This document shows positions 1 through 6,000 of a stretch of DNA of 10,433 bases, in pieces (within the stretch, counting starts at the first letter, position 1; each line of letters opens with the position of its first letter). The position numbers were made by a program, and so were the translations under genes. The notes beneath the pieces are model-generated. The model searched no databases. It saw only the letters and a program-made list of their open reading frames with translations, and was not told where the DNA came from. Where the stretch lies: NCBI GenBank assembly GCA_030635485.1, contig DAOVYS010000069.1:1-10433 (forward strand). The letters are read 5' to 3'. This DNA is from Pseudomonadota bacterium (lineage in GTDB: Bacteria; Desulfobacterota; Desulfobulbia; Desulfobulbales; DAOVYS01).

Positions 1-1329
1 CCCGCAGGGTACTGATATTCCGGGAATTCCTGCAAGGTTTGCGGAGATTGTCAGAATATCGGATAGATACATGCCGAGCGGATCATCAGACATCTCGCCG
101 ATTCGCCATGCCGGCGTCGGGGTTACAGGCGAAGCTATAATATCGCATGTCTGAAAGGCCTCGTGAAAATCCTTTATTATCAAAGTTCTCACCTGGGAGG
201 CCTTTTTGTAATAGGCATCATAATACCCTGATGAAAGGGCGTATGTACCGATGATAATCCTGCGTTTAACCTCGGTTCCGAATCCTTTGGATCTGGTTTT
301 CTCATACATCTCGATCAGGGATTTCGCATCCTTGTCCCGGAAACCGTATTTGACCCCATCGTATCTGGCCAGGTTGGAGCTGGCCTCAGCCGGTGCAATT
401 ATGTAATAGGCCGCCACACCGTAGTCGGTATGGGGCAGGGAAACCTCAACCGTTTCCGCGCCCGCTTTTTTCAATGCATTAATTCCCTCTCCGACCGCAT
501 GTTCAACTTCGGGATCAAGCCCTTCAACAAAATACTCTTTAGGAATACCGATTTTCATTCCTTTCAGCCCGCCGCTCAGTTCGCTCAGATAATCGGGCGT
601 GGAGCGATTTACCGACGTGGAGTCTCTGTTGTCATAACCGCAGATTACGTTCATTACGTGCGCGCAGTCCGTGACGTTTCTGGTAAGGGGACCGATCTGA
701 TCAAGGGAAGAGGCAAAGGCGATAAGTCCGAATCGGGACACGCGGCCGTAAGTCGGTTTCATTCCCACAACACCGCAATGGGACGCCGGCTGCCGGACCG
801 ATCCTCCTGTGTCGGAACCCAGAGAGGCTATACATTCACATGCTGCCACGGATGCGGCGGATCCACCGCTGGATCCTCCGCAGATGTAGTCCGGGTTCCA
901 TGGATTTTTGGGAATCCCGTACGCGCAGTTTTCAGAAGAAGAGCCCATGGCAAATTCGTCCATTGCAACCTTTCCGACAATGACTGCGCCCGCTTTTTCA
1001 AGTTTTTCAACAACAGTTGCGCTGTAGGGCGGGATAAAAGATTCAAGGATGCTCGATCCTGCTGTTGTGCGCATTCCTCTGGTGCACAAAACGTCCTTTA
1101 AAGAGATCGGGATGCCGCACAAGGGGCCTCCATTGTTTTCGTTTAAGAGCCGGTCGGCCTCTTCGGCCTGTTTTAAGGCATTGTTACGGTCCACCGTGAT
1201 GTAGGCATTAATTTTGTCTTCCACCTTGTCTATACGGTCAAGAACGGAATGGGTGACCTCAACCGCCGACGCTTTTCGTTTGGCAAGAATATCTTTTAAT
1301 TCATGAATTGATAATGAATAGAGTTCCAT
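1..1329 (-). CDS. gatA: Glu-tRNA(Gln)/Asp-tRNA(Asn) amidotransferase subunit A (3' end outside window)
   Basis: Amidase subunit of GatCAB. It hydrolyses glutamine and supplies ammonia to convert misacylated Glu-tRNA(Gln) (and often Asp-tRNA(Asn)) to the amide form in the cytoplasm. Reading the reverse strand from ATG at 1329 gives 443 uninterrupted codons to the window edge; the family is about 485 residues, so roughly 40 C-terminal residues lie outside. The amidase-signature Ser-cisSer-Lys triad is visible: Lys78 in PISLKD, cis-Ser153 in CGGSSGGSAA, nucleophile Ser177 in GSDTGGSVRQPAS. The product starts MELYSLSIHELKDILAKRKA, typical of GatA. A GAGGA stretch sits just before the start, slightly close to the ATG. 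It lies 104 bp downstream of gatC on the same strand, presumably co-transcribed; gatB is not in view. No frameshift was seen. The identification is secure. Confidence 0.97.
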   Translation of the reverse strand, partial: MELYSLSIHELKDILAKRKASAVEVTHSVLDRIDKVEDKINAYITVDRNNALKQAEEADRLLNENNGGPLCGIPISLKDVLCTRGMRTTAGSSILESFIPPYSATVVEKLEKAGAVIVGKVAMDEFAMGSSSENCAYGIPKNPWNPDYICGGSSGGSAASVAACECIASLGSDTGGSVRQPASHCGVVGMKPTYGRVSRFGLIAFASSLDQIGPLTRNVTDCAHVMNVICGYDNRDSTSVNRSTPDYLSELSGGLKGMKIGIPKEYFVEGLDPEVEHAVGEGINALKKAGAETVEVSLPHTDYGVAAYYIIAPAEASSNLARYDGVKYGFRDKDAKSLIEMYEKTRSKGFGTEVKRRIIIGTYALSSGYYDAYYKKASQVRTLIIKDFHEAFQTCDIIASPVTPTPAWRIGEMSDDPLGMYLSDILTISANLAGIPGISVPCG

Positions 1330-1433
1330 ATTTCCTCATACTGACCTGTAAATCGGTAGTTTTAGCTATATTACATCCGCTTTAATTATAAAAAACAGAA
1401 AAGGGGCGGGGAGAAGTGAAAAAATATTTACGA

Positions 1434-1718
1434 TTAAATGATTTTTGGGACCTCAAAGGATTCGCCGTTTTGAACCGGGCCGTTAGCAAGGGCTGCTTCC
1501 TGATCCAGAGATTTGCGGGTTTCGTCACTGCGAAACGCATTGCTGACGGAAATGGCATGGGTGGTCGGTTCGACTCCCCGGGTCTCGGCCCCACTTAGTT
1601 TTTCAACATAATTCAGAATTTTGTCCAGTTGTTCCGTAAGGGGTTTTATTTCTTTTTCGGCCAGTTCTAACCGGGCCAGTCCGGCTACATATTTTACTTC
1701 TTTGGTGGTTATTTTCAT
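1434..1718 (-). CDS. gatC: Glu-tRNA(Gln)/Asp-tRNA(Asn) amidotransferase subunit C
   Basis: Small GatC subunit, 94 residues, the usual family length. GatC has no catalytic residues; it wraps around the GatA-GatB interface and stabilises the complex. The N-terminal pattern MKITTKEVKYVAGLARLEL, followed by a helical stretch with LDKILNYVEKL, and the conserved EPTTHA segment (about residues 50-55) are typical of GatC. The gene directly precedes gatA. Its ATG (1718-1716) overlaps the TGA stop of the upstream response regulator (1717-1715) in an ATGA arrangement. No convincing Shine-Dalgarno precedes the ATG (the leader reads ACAAAAAATACTCAA), which suggests translation depends at least partly on ribosomes finishing the upstream gene. 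Confidence 0.95.
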   Translation of the reverse strand: MKITTKEVKYVAGLARLELAEKEIKPLTEQLDKILNYVEKLSGAETRGVEPTTHAISVSNAFRSDETRKSLDQEAALANGPVQNGESFEVPKII

Positions 1719-2794
1719 TTGAGTATTTTTTGTCGGTCATTTGAGTGGATTTTATTTATGTTTACATCTCTTATGATCTTATTAAAAACAGCAACTGTTT
1801 TTTCATCGAATTGGGTGTTGGTGCATCTTTTTAGTTCTTCAAGCGCCTTTTTTTTGCTGAAATTGACCCTGTAGCTCCGCATGGAAGTCATGGCGTCAAA
1901 GCTGTCCGCCACGGTAACTATCTTGGCCAGGATATCGATTTGATCCCCTATCAGGCCGTCAGGGTAGCCGTTGCCGTTCACCCATTCGTGGTGGTGCCTT
2001 ATAACGATTCCCTCGCGGGCAAGGAAGGCCAGAGGTTTGATGATGGATTGCCCGACTTCGGGATGTTTTTTTACAAGCTGCCACTCTTTATAATTAAGAG
2101 GGCCTGGTTTCTGTATGCAACTGACATCAATAATCAGTTTACCTATGTCATGCAGCTGACATGCCCGTTCAAGAATTATTATCTCCTCCCGGGGGAGATT
2201 CATCTTTTTGCCGATCATAAGGGAGTAGTTGGTCACACGGTTTGTGTGACCGGCGGTGTAACGGTCTTTCTGCTCCAGGGCGTTCTGCAGGGTGTGTATG
2301 GCGTTAACGGTTGAGATCTCAAGCTGATCGCTGTATTCTCTTAAAAGAATGTTTTTTTCCGCAAGTTCCTTGGTCTTTGCCTGTATCTCTTTTTCAAGGT
2401 TTGTTTTGTAAGCCTTTTCCTGGAGCACGTACATTCTTTTTTCAATTGCACGCTTGATTTTGACGTCAAACAGGTCGAGATCCTCGATCGGCTTGGTGAT
2501 AAAGTCGTAGGCGCCCAGGTTGATCGCCTTGACCGCGTATTCCATGGAGCCTGCGCCGGTCAGAAACAGGACAGGTATTCCCAGGTCTTTTTTGTTGATT
2601 GCCTGAATGGTCTCAAAGCCATCCATGCCCGGCATGTTTATATCCAGAATGATGGCGTCGAATTTATCGTTTAATATATTCACAGCCGACTGGCCGTTGT
2701 CAACGTCCGTGACTTCATAGCCGAACATTTCAAGGATTTTTATTACCGCATCTCTGACCAGGTCATCGTCGTCGGCGATTAAGATTTTTTTCAT
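1715..2794 (-). CDS. Response regulator with HD-GYP output domain (predicted cyclic-di-GMP phosphodiesterase)
   Basis: A 359-residue two-domain protein. Residues 1-120 are a CheY-like receiver: acidic cluster D8-D11 in ILIADDDD, phospho-acceptor Asp51 in LDINMPGMDGFE, Thr79, and Lys101 in ITKP. Residues 121-165 form a charged, probably coiled-coil linker. Residues 166-345 are an HD-GYP domain: His183 (YTAGH), His215-Asp216 (LHDIGK), His244 (KKHP), His268-His269 (HHHE), the GYP triplet at 276-278, and Asp297 (VADSFDA). With these metal ligands and GYP intact, hydrolysis of c-di-GMP to pGpG or GMP is expected by family knowledge. The reading frame extends upstream to a GTG at 2881, but that 29-residue extension is encoded inside a palindromic repeat and looks unlike protein. 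MKKILIADDD at 2794 is the normal start for this family, so I chose it, although its Shine-Dalgarno is weak. No partner histidine kinase is visible. Confidence 0.93.
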   Translation of the reverse strand: MKKILIADDDDLVRDAVIKILEMFGYEVTDVDNGQSAVNILNDKFDAIILDINMPGMDGFETIQAINKKDLGIPVLFLTGAGSMEYAVKAINLGAYDFITKPIEDLDLFDVKIKRAIEKRMYVLQEKAYKTNLEKEIQAKTKELAEKNILLREYSDQLEISTVNAIHTLQNALEQKDRYTAGHTNRVTNYSLMIGKKMNLPREEIIILERACQLHDIGKLIIDVSCIQKPGPLNYKEWQLVKKHPEVGQSIIKPLAFLAREGIVIRHHHEWVNGNGYPDGLIGDQIDILAKIVTVADSFDAMTSMRSYRVNFSKKKALEELKRCTNTQFDEKTVAVFNKIIRDVNINKIHSNDRQKILK

Positions 2795-2821
2795 GTGGTA
2801 TACGTTTGGAAGTTTAGGCCA

Positions 2822-2955
2822 TCTTGAATAATTGTCTTTTCGTCCGATTTCGGCGTCACAGCAAAAATGAAAAATGCTCACATATACCTAATATGCTGCG
2901 CTTTTTCGTTTTTACTGTTCCTTGACATCGAACGAAAATCCTAAATTATTCAAGA
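2822..2955. repeat. 134-bp nested imperfect palindrome (dispersed-element-like)
   Basis: Four complementary blocks nest around a centre near 2888. The outer arm TCTTGAATAATT (2822-2833) pairs perfectly with AATTATTCAAGA (2944-2955). TTTTCGTCCGAT (2837-2848) pairs with 2927-2938 at 11 of 12 positions. The A-rich block 2858-2874 pairs with 2902-2918 at 15 of 17. CATAT (2881-2885) pairs with ATATG (2891-2895). In RNA of either strand this would fold into one very long stem. It begins 27 bp upstream of the HD-GYP ATG and lies in the 252-bp gap after the deacetylase gene. It has no terminal T-run like an intrinsic terminator and encodes no protein I recognise. It resembles the long palindromic repeats common in Desulfobacterales genomes, but copy number cannot be judged here. 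Confidence 0.8.
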
Positions 2956-3046
2956 CACCCTTTAGTAGGCCTCTTTGGGCGGAGTGAAGAAGGTTGTAAC
3001 GTTTGATATCTTTATCAGCTACCAAGATCTTGACACAAAAGCCATT

Positions 3047-4108
3047 TTACAAGGTCCAGTAATTTTTTGCAATGTTTCGAGTCTGTTCGAGCACGGATGC
3101 AAGCAGAGCATCCTGTTTGTCGATGTGAGTGTCCTTAAAAGCCTCGGCTGTTTTATGGTCCAGTATGGACTCCCCTGCCATTTCCAAAAGGGCTGCCATT
3201 ACGCCGTCGCACAGTCCATTCAGATCATACCCGCCTTCAAGTGTGGCCAGGAGCCGGCCGTCACAGATTTCATCGGCAAGATCCTGAAGGATTTCGGTCA
3301 TGTAGGCAAAGCCCTTGTCGGTCACCTTCATTCCTCCCAGAGGATCGGCTATGTAAATGTCGAAACCGGCGGAGATCATGATCAGGTCAGGTTTGTATTG
3401 TCTTGCGATCGGGGAGAGGATGTCGTTGAATATTGAAGCAAAGGCAAAGTCATCCTGTCCTCCGGGCAGAGGCACATTGATCGTAAACCCTTCTCCCTTG
3501 TCTTTACCGGTCTCGGAAAGGCTGCCGGTTCCCGGATAGTACGGGTACTGATGGGTTGAGAAATAGAGGACCTGGTCCGTGTTGTAAAAGGAATGCTGAG
3601 TGCCGTTTCCGTGGTGCAGATCCCAGTCAACGATCATGACCCGGTCGACATTCAGGTTTTGGATCGCGTAATGGGCTCCAATGGCGATATTGTTGAAAAG
3701 GCAGAAGCCCATTCCCCTGTCAGCCTCGGCATGATGGCCGGGGGGCCGGACAAGTGCGAAGCAGTTGTCTATTTCCCCTTTCATAAGAAGGCGGGTTCCC
3801 TCGACAACAGCCCCTGCGGCCAGGCATGCCGCATCATAGGAACGGGCGGAGGTCGTGGTGTCGGGATCAAGAATGTCAAACGGCTTGCCCCCGGTTGAGG
3901 CAACCCTGTTGACATGGGCCGGAGTGTGGTTCATCTGGAGTATTTCATGCGAAGCCGGTTCAAAGGCTGGAAAATGGAACATTTTCATGATTTCCGGGGC
4001 TGCAAGCCGTTCATGGATAACTTCCAGCCGTCTGGGGGATTCAACATGGGTTTGTCCTGGATTATGTTCCAGAAACAGGTCGTTTTTTAATATGGCTGTT
4101 TTTCGCAT
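3047..4108 (-). CDS. Histone-deacetylase-superfamily protein (class II HDAC / AcuC / acetylpolyamine amidohydrolase type)
   Basis: A 353-residue zinc-dependent deacetylase of the arginase-deacetylase fold. Visible active-site elements are RPPGHHAE with His125-His126 (general base pair), DWDLHHGNGT with zinc ligands Asp163 and His165, STHQYPYYPGTG, ISAGFD with zinc ligand Asp250, and LEGGYDLNGL with catalytic Tyr294. The N-terminus LEHNPGQTHVESPRRLEVI matches the opening of the family. All catalytic residues are present, so it should be active. Bacterial members remove acetyl groups from proteins (AcuC on acetyl-CoA synthetase), polyamines or other small amides; the substrate cannot be told from sequence. 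Start choice: ATG at 4108 has AGGA eight bases upstream and fits the family. An in-frame TTG at 4153 would add 15 residues but lies within a repeat. No acetyltransferase or acetyl-CoA synthetase gene is adjacent. Confidence 0.93.
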   Translation of the reverse strand: MRKTAILKNDLFLEHNPGQTHVESPRRLEVIHERLAAPEIMKMFHFPAFEPASHEILQMNHTPAHVNRVASTGGKPFDILDPDTTTSARSYDAACLAAGAVVEGTRLLMKGEIDNCFALVRPPGHHAEADRGMGFCLFNNIAIGAHYAIQNLNVDRVMIVDWDLHHGNGTQHSFYNTDQVLYFSTHQYPYYPGTGSLSETGKDKGEGFTINVPLPGGQDDFAFASIFNDILSPIARQYKPDLIMISAGFDIYIADPLGGMKVTDKGFAYMTEILQDLADEICDGRLLATLEGGYDLNGLCDGVMAALLEMAGESILDHKTAEAFKDTHIDKQDALLASVLEQTRNIAKNYWTL

Positions 4109-4137
4109 GGGATTTGTCCTTTTTAAGGGTATTTTTC

Positions 4138-4204
4138 GTAAATATTCGGCCAACCCTTTCCCTAATTAGAATTAATTGTAGGGGCGGGTTCCAAACCCGC
4201 CCTT
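4138..4204. repeat. Interspersed repeat copy 1 with GC hairpin
   Basis: This segment matches 8823-8887 with only scattered differences and two single-base indels. The last 34 bases (4171-4204 against 8854-8887) are identical. It contains a perfect 9-bp stem, GGGCGGGTT (4182-4190) with AACCCGCCC (4194-4202), and a CCA loop. It lies between the formyltetrahydrofolate cyclo-ligase stop and the deacetylase start. Neither strand has a T-run after the stem, so it is better seen as a REP-like element than an intrinsic terminator. Confidence 0.85.
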
Positions 4205-4206
4205 TT

Positions 4207-4285
4207 TCGGGGTTAGCGAAGCGTAACCCGACAAAAACCAAGTTGAAAGCGTCGGGTTACGGCCTATCGGCCTAACCCGACCTAC
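4207..4285. repeat. Two related GGGTTA/TAACCC hairpins (REP-like cluster)
   Basis: Hairpin one (4207-4231) pairs TCGGGGTTA with TAACCCGA (one bulged G) around GCGAAGCG. Hairpin two (4251-4281) pairs GTCGGGTTA (4251-4259) with TAACCCGAC (4273-4281). Its inner GGCC (4261-4264) pairs with GGCC (4269-4272) across a TATC loop, with one unpaired C. The two share their stem sequence and are separated by a 19-base A-rich spacer. They directly follow repeat copy 1, making a three-hairpin run of about 145 bp between convergently spaced stop (4307) and start (4108) of two same-strand genes. It could act on mRNA stability or processing; that role is inferred. Confidence 0.75.
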
Positions 4286-4306
4286 CTATTATGCCGACAT
4301 CCCTGT

Positions 4307-4900
4307 TTACGCGCAGATGCGGTGCGTGTAATCGCTTACGTTGGTTACTCCTGTTTCAGTGACCAGATAATCAAAGCGCTGGTCATGGGCGAGAAGAGGG
4401 ACCTCGGAGACCACCTGGAGTTGAAACGCGATAGCGATACGGACCGCCCGGGGCGCGTTGTTGAGAAAACGGTCGTAATATCCGCCTCCGTAACCGAGCC
4501 GGCCTCCCTGTCTGTCAAAAACCGATCCGGGAAGAATAACTGTGTCGATTTCACCGGGATCCACAGTTGACAATTGTTGGGGGTCGGGTTCGGGAATGGA
4601 GCAATATCCGGGGCGCAGGTCCTGGTAAGGATCCGTTATCCGGTATGGTATCAGCCTGGATTCGTCAGGTAGCGTAAACGGTACGGTTACACGCATTCCC
4701 TTGTCCAGGCATTGGCTGATAAGGTGCAGGGTTTCCACCTCGCTTTTAAAGTTCACATAGACAAACAGGGTATTTGTACTGGAAAAATTATCAATACTCC
4801 AGAGGTGTTCTATCACGGATCTGCTTTTTTGAGCGCGTTTATCAGGCAAAAGGGTGTCCCGCAGGGCAAGAATTTTTTTTCTCAGCTCTTTTCGTTCCAT
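4307..4900 (-). CDS. ygfA: 5-formyltetrahydrofolate cyclo-ligase (MTHFS)
   Basis: A 197-residue cytoplasmic enzyme that uses ATP to convert 5-formyl-THF to 5,10-methenyl-THF, returning a folate storage or side product to one-carbon metabolism. It is homologous to E. coli YgfA. Evidence: the N-terminal basic helix (RKELRKKILALRD), SEVET near residues 53-57, and the signature PGSVFDRQGGRLGYGGGYYD at about 124-143 that binds ATP phosphates and metal. DQRFDYLVTE at 173-182 is the family's C-terminal motif. Length is normal. The ATG at 4900 has only a weak GGAAA upstream. It is the first gene of the leftward run, divergent from lgt with 213 bp between starts. The next gene downstream is 198 bp away, beyond a repeat cluster, so co-transcription is possible but not assured. 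Confidence 0.95.
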   Translation of the reverse strand: MERKELRKKILALRDTLLPDKRAQKSRSVIEHLWSIDNFSSTNTLFVYVNFKSEVETLHLISQCLDKGMRVTVPFTLPDESRLIPYRITDPYQDLRPGYCSIPEPDPQQLSTVDPGEIDTVILPGSVFDRQGGRLGYGGGYYDRFLNNAPRAVRIAIAFQLQVVSEVPLLAHDQRFDYLVTETGVTNVSDYTHRICA

Positions 4901-4926
4901 CGGGTTTCCGTGTGGTACGTTGTTAA

Positions 4927-4993
4927 AATATTGATGATCTACGCATACTATTGATTCTACGCTGTTGATACAAAATATTCAATCATCAATATT
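4927..4993. repeat. 12-bp perfect inverted repeat around a 43-bp core in the divergent promoter region
   Basis: AATATTGATGAT (4927-4938) and ATCATCAATATT (4982-4993) are exact inverse complements. The enclosed 43 bp contain further TTGAT words (4951, 4965) and a direct repeat of TCTACGC (4938-4944 partly, 4956-4962). The first ten bases of the arm, AATATTGATG, are the same as the ends of the block at 8682-8909. It may be an operator pair or a tiny mobile-element relic. Confidence 0.7.
4945..4973 (-). promoter_or_regulatory. Candidate sigma70-type promoter for the leftward genes
   Basis: On the reverse strand, TTGTAT (4973-4968), a 17-base spacer and TAGTAT (4950-4945) form a weak match to the -35 and -10 consensus, 3 of 6 and 4 of 6 positions. 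It sits between the two arms of the 12-bp inverted repeat and about 45 bp before the cyclo-ligase start. Prediction by eye only. Confidence 0.3.
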
Positions 4994-5041
4994 ATCGCAC
5001 CCTTTTTGGCGAGAATTCATTCTAAAAAAAGGTACCGGAAT

Positions 5042-5071
5042 TTGGATTTTCGTGCTTAATTGGGGCATAAT
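5042..5071 (+). promoter_or_regulatory. Candidate sigma70-type promoter for lgt
   Basis: TTGGAT (5042-5047), an 18-base spacer and CATAAT (5066-5071) resemble -35 and -10 elements, the latter matching 5 of 6. It lies about 40 bp before the lgt start in an AT-rich stretch with no gene. Prediction by eye only. Confidence 0.35.
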
Positions 5072-5113
5072 TTTGCTAAAAGCCTCTAAAGACCGAATAG
5101 ACTGGGGGAGTTT

Positions 5114-5899
5114 ATGATCGCTTTTCCGAATATTGATCCTGTTATTTTTGAGTTAGGTCCTCTGCAGATCCGCTGGTATGGACTGATGTACGTATTGGCG
5201 TTTGTTGCCACCTATGTTCTGGTAAGATATCAGATCAAAAAATTCGGCCTGAAAAAACTTGAATCCCATTTTGAGAACCTGAATTTCATCCTGATTATCT
5301 GTCTGGTGGTTGGGGCAAGGCTTGGGTATGTTCTGTTCTACAACTTCGGCTACTACTTAAAGCATCCTCTTGAGATTCTGGCGACCTGGCAGGGCGGCAT
5401 GTCCTTTCACGGCGGCCTGTTGGGTGTGGTAATCGGCGGAATCTGGTTTTGTAGAAAGAGAGGGCTTGATTTTTTGGAGACAGCGGACATCTATTGCGTG
5501 ACTTTCCCGATAGGGTTAGGATTGGGGCGTTTGGGAAATTTTATTAACGGTGAGCTGTTCGGCAGGGTATCTGATGTACCGTGGGCAATGGTTTTTCCGG
5601 ATGGCGGACCGGCGGCAAGGCATCCCTCCCAACTTTATGAGTTTTTGCTTGAAGGGGTTCTTCTGTTTGTGATTCTGTGGACAGTGAAGAGCAGGCGGCC
5701 GCCCGCAGGCACCATGCTTGGATATTGTTTGGTATTTTACGGCCTTTTCAGGTGTTTTGTGGAATTTTTCCGGCAGCCGGACGCAAACCTCGGTCTTTTC
5801 TTCGGATTTATGACCATGGGGCAGGTTCTGAGCGGTTTTATGATCGTGGCAGGTCTTTTTCTTCTGGCAACCAGGAACTGGAAAAGACCGGTTATGTAA
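5114..5899 (+). CDS. lgt: Phosphatidylglycerol--prolipoprotein diacylglyceryl transferase
   Basis: An inner-membrane enzyme, 261 residues and about seven hydrophobic segments. It transfers diacylglycerol from phosphatidylglycerol to the lipobox cysteine of prolipoproteins, the first step of lipoprotein maturation. Recognised motifs: QIRWYGLMYVLAF at 18-30, GARLGYVLFYN at 67-77, MSFHGGLLG with His99 (pattern equivalent of E. coli His103), and the Lgt signature GLGLGRLGNFINGELFGR at 134-151 with Arg139 (equivalent of Arg143). HPSQLYE follows at 170-176 and VEFFRQPD with Arg220 (likely the equivalent of Arg239) near the C-terminus. A strong GGGGGAG ribosome site precedes the ATG. It is the first rightward gene; the secreted peptidase follows after about 100 bp. 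Confidence 0.97.
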   Translation: MIAFPNIDPVIFELGPLQIRWYGLMYVLAFVATYVLVRYQIKKFGLKKLESHFENLNFILIICLVVGARLGYVLFYNFGYYLKHPLEILATWQGGMSFHGGLLGVVIGGIWFCRKRGLDFLETADIYCVTFPIGLGLGRLGNFINGELFGRVSDVPWAMVFPDGGPAARHPSQLYEFLLEGVLLFVILWTVKSRRPPAGTMLGYCLVFYGLFRCFVEFFRQPDANLGLFFGFMTMGQVLSGFMIVAGLFLLATRNWKRPVM

Positions 5900-6000
5900 T
5901 AACAGCTTTCTTTTCTTGGTTTTCCTTTACAAATTTATTAAGTTGAATTCTTTCGAATTTTTGCCAAAATCACACTTTTCCTGTAAGGAGCGGGTACCTA

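Noticed and set aside
430..1101. 223-residue open frame on the plus strand
   Set aside because: It lies antisense within gatA, whose reverse-strand frame is intact with all catalytic motifs; the product has no recognisable fold.
2795..2881. GTG-initiated 29-residue N-terminal extension of the HD-GYP regulator
   Set aside because: It is encoded by one arm of the 134-bp palindrome, and receiver domains normally begin right at MKKILIADDD.
4109..4153. TTG-initiated 15-residue extension of the deacetylase
   Set aside because: The TTG lies in a repeat copy, while ATG 4108 has an AGGA ribosome site and fits the family N-terminus.
4901..5113. 6S RNA gene, since ssrS is next to ygfA in many proteobacteria
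   Set aside because: The stretch is AT-rich and I could not find the closing stem and large central bubble of 6S RNA. In gammaproteobacteria ssrS lies upstream of ygfA, so the location is right but the structure is not seen.
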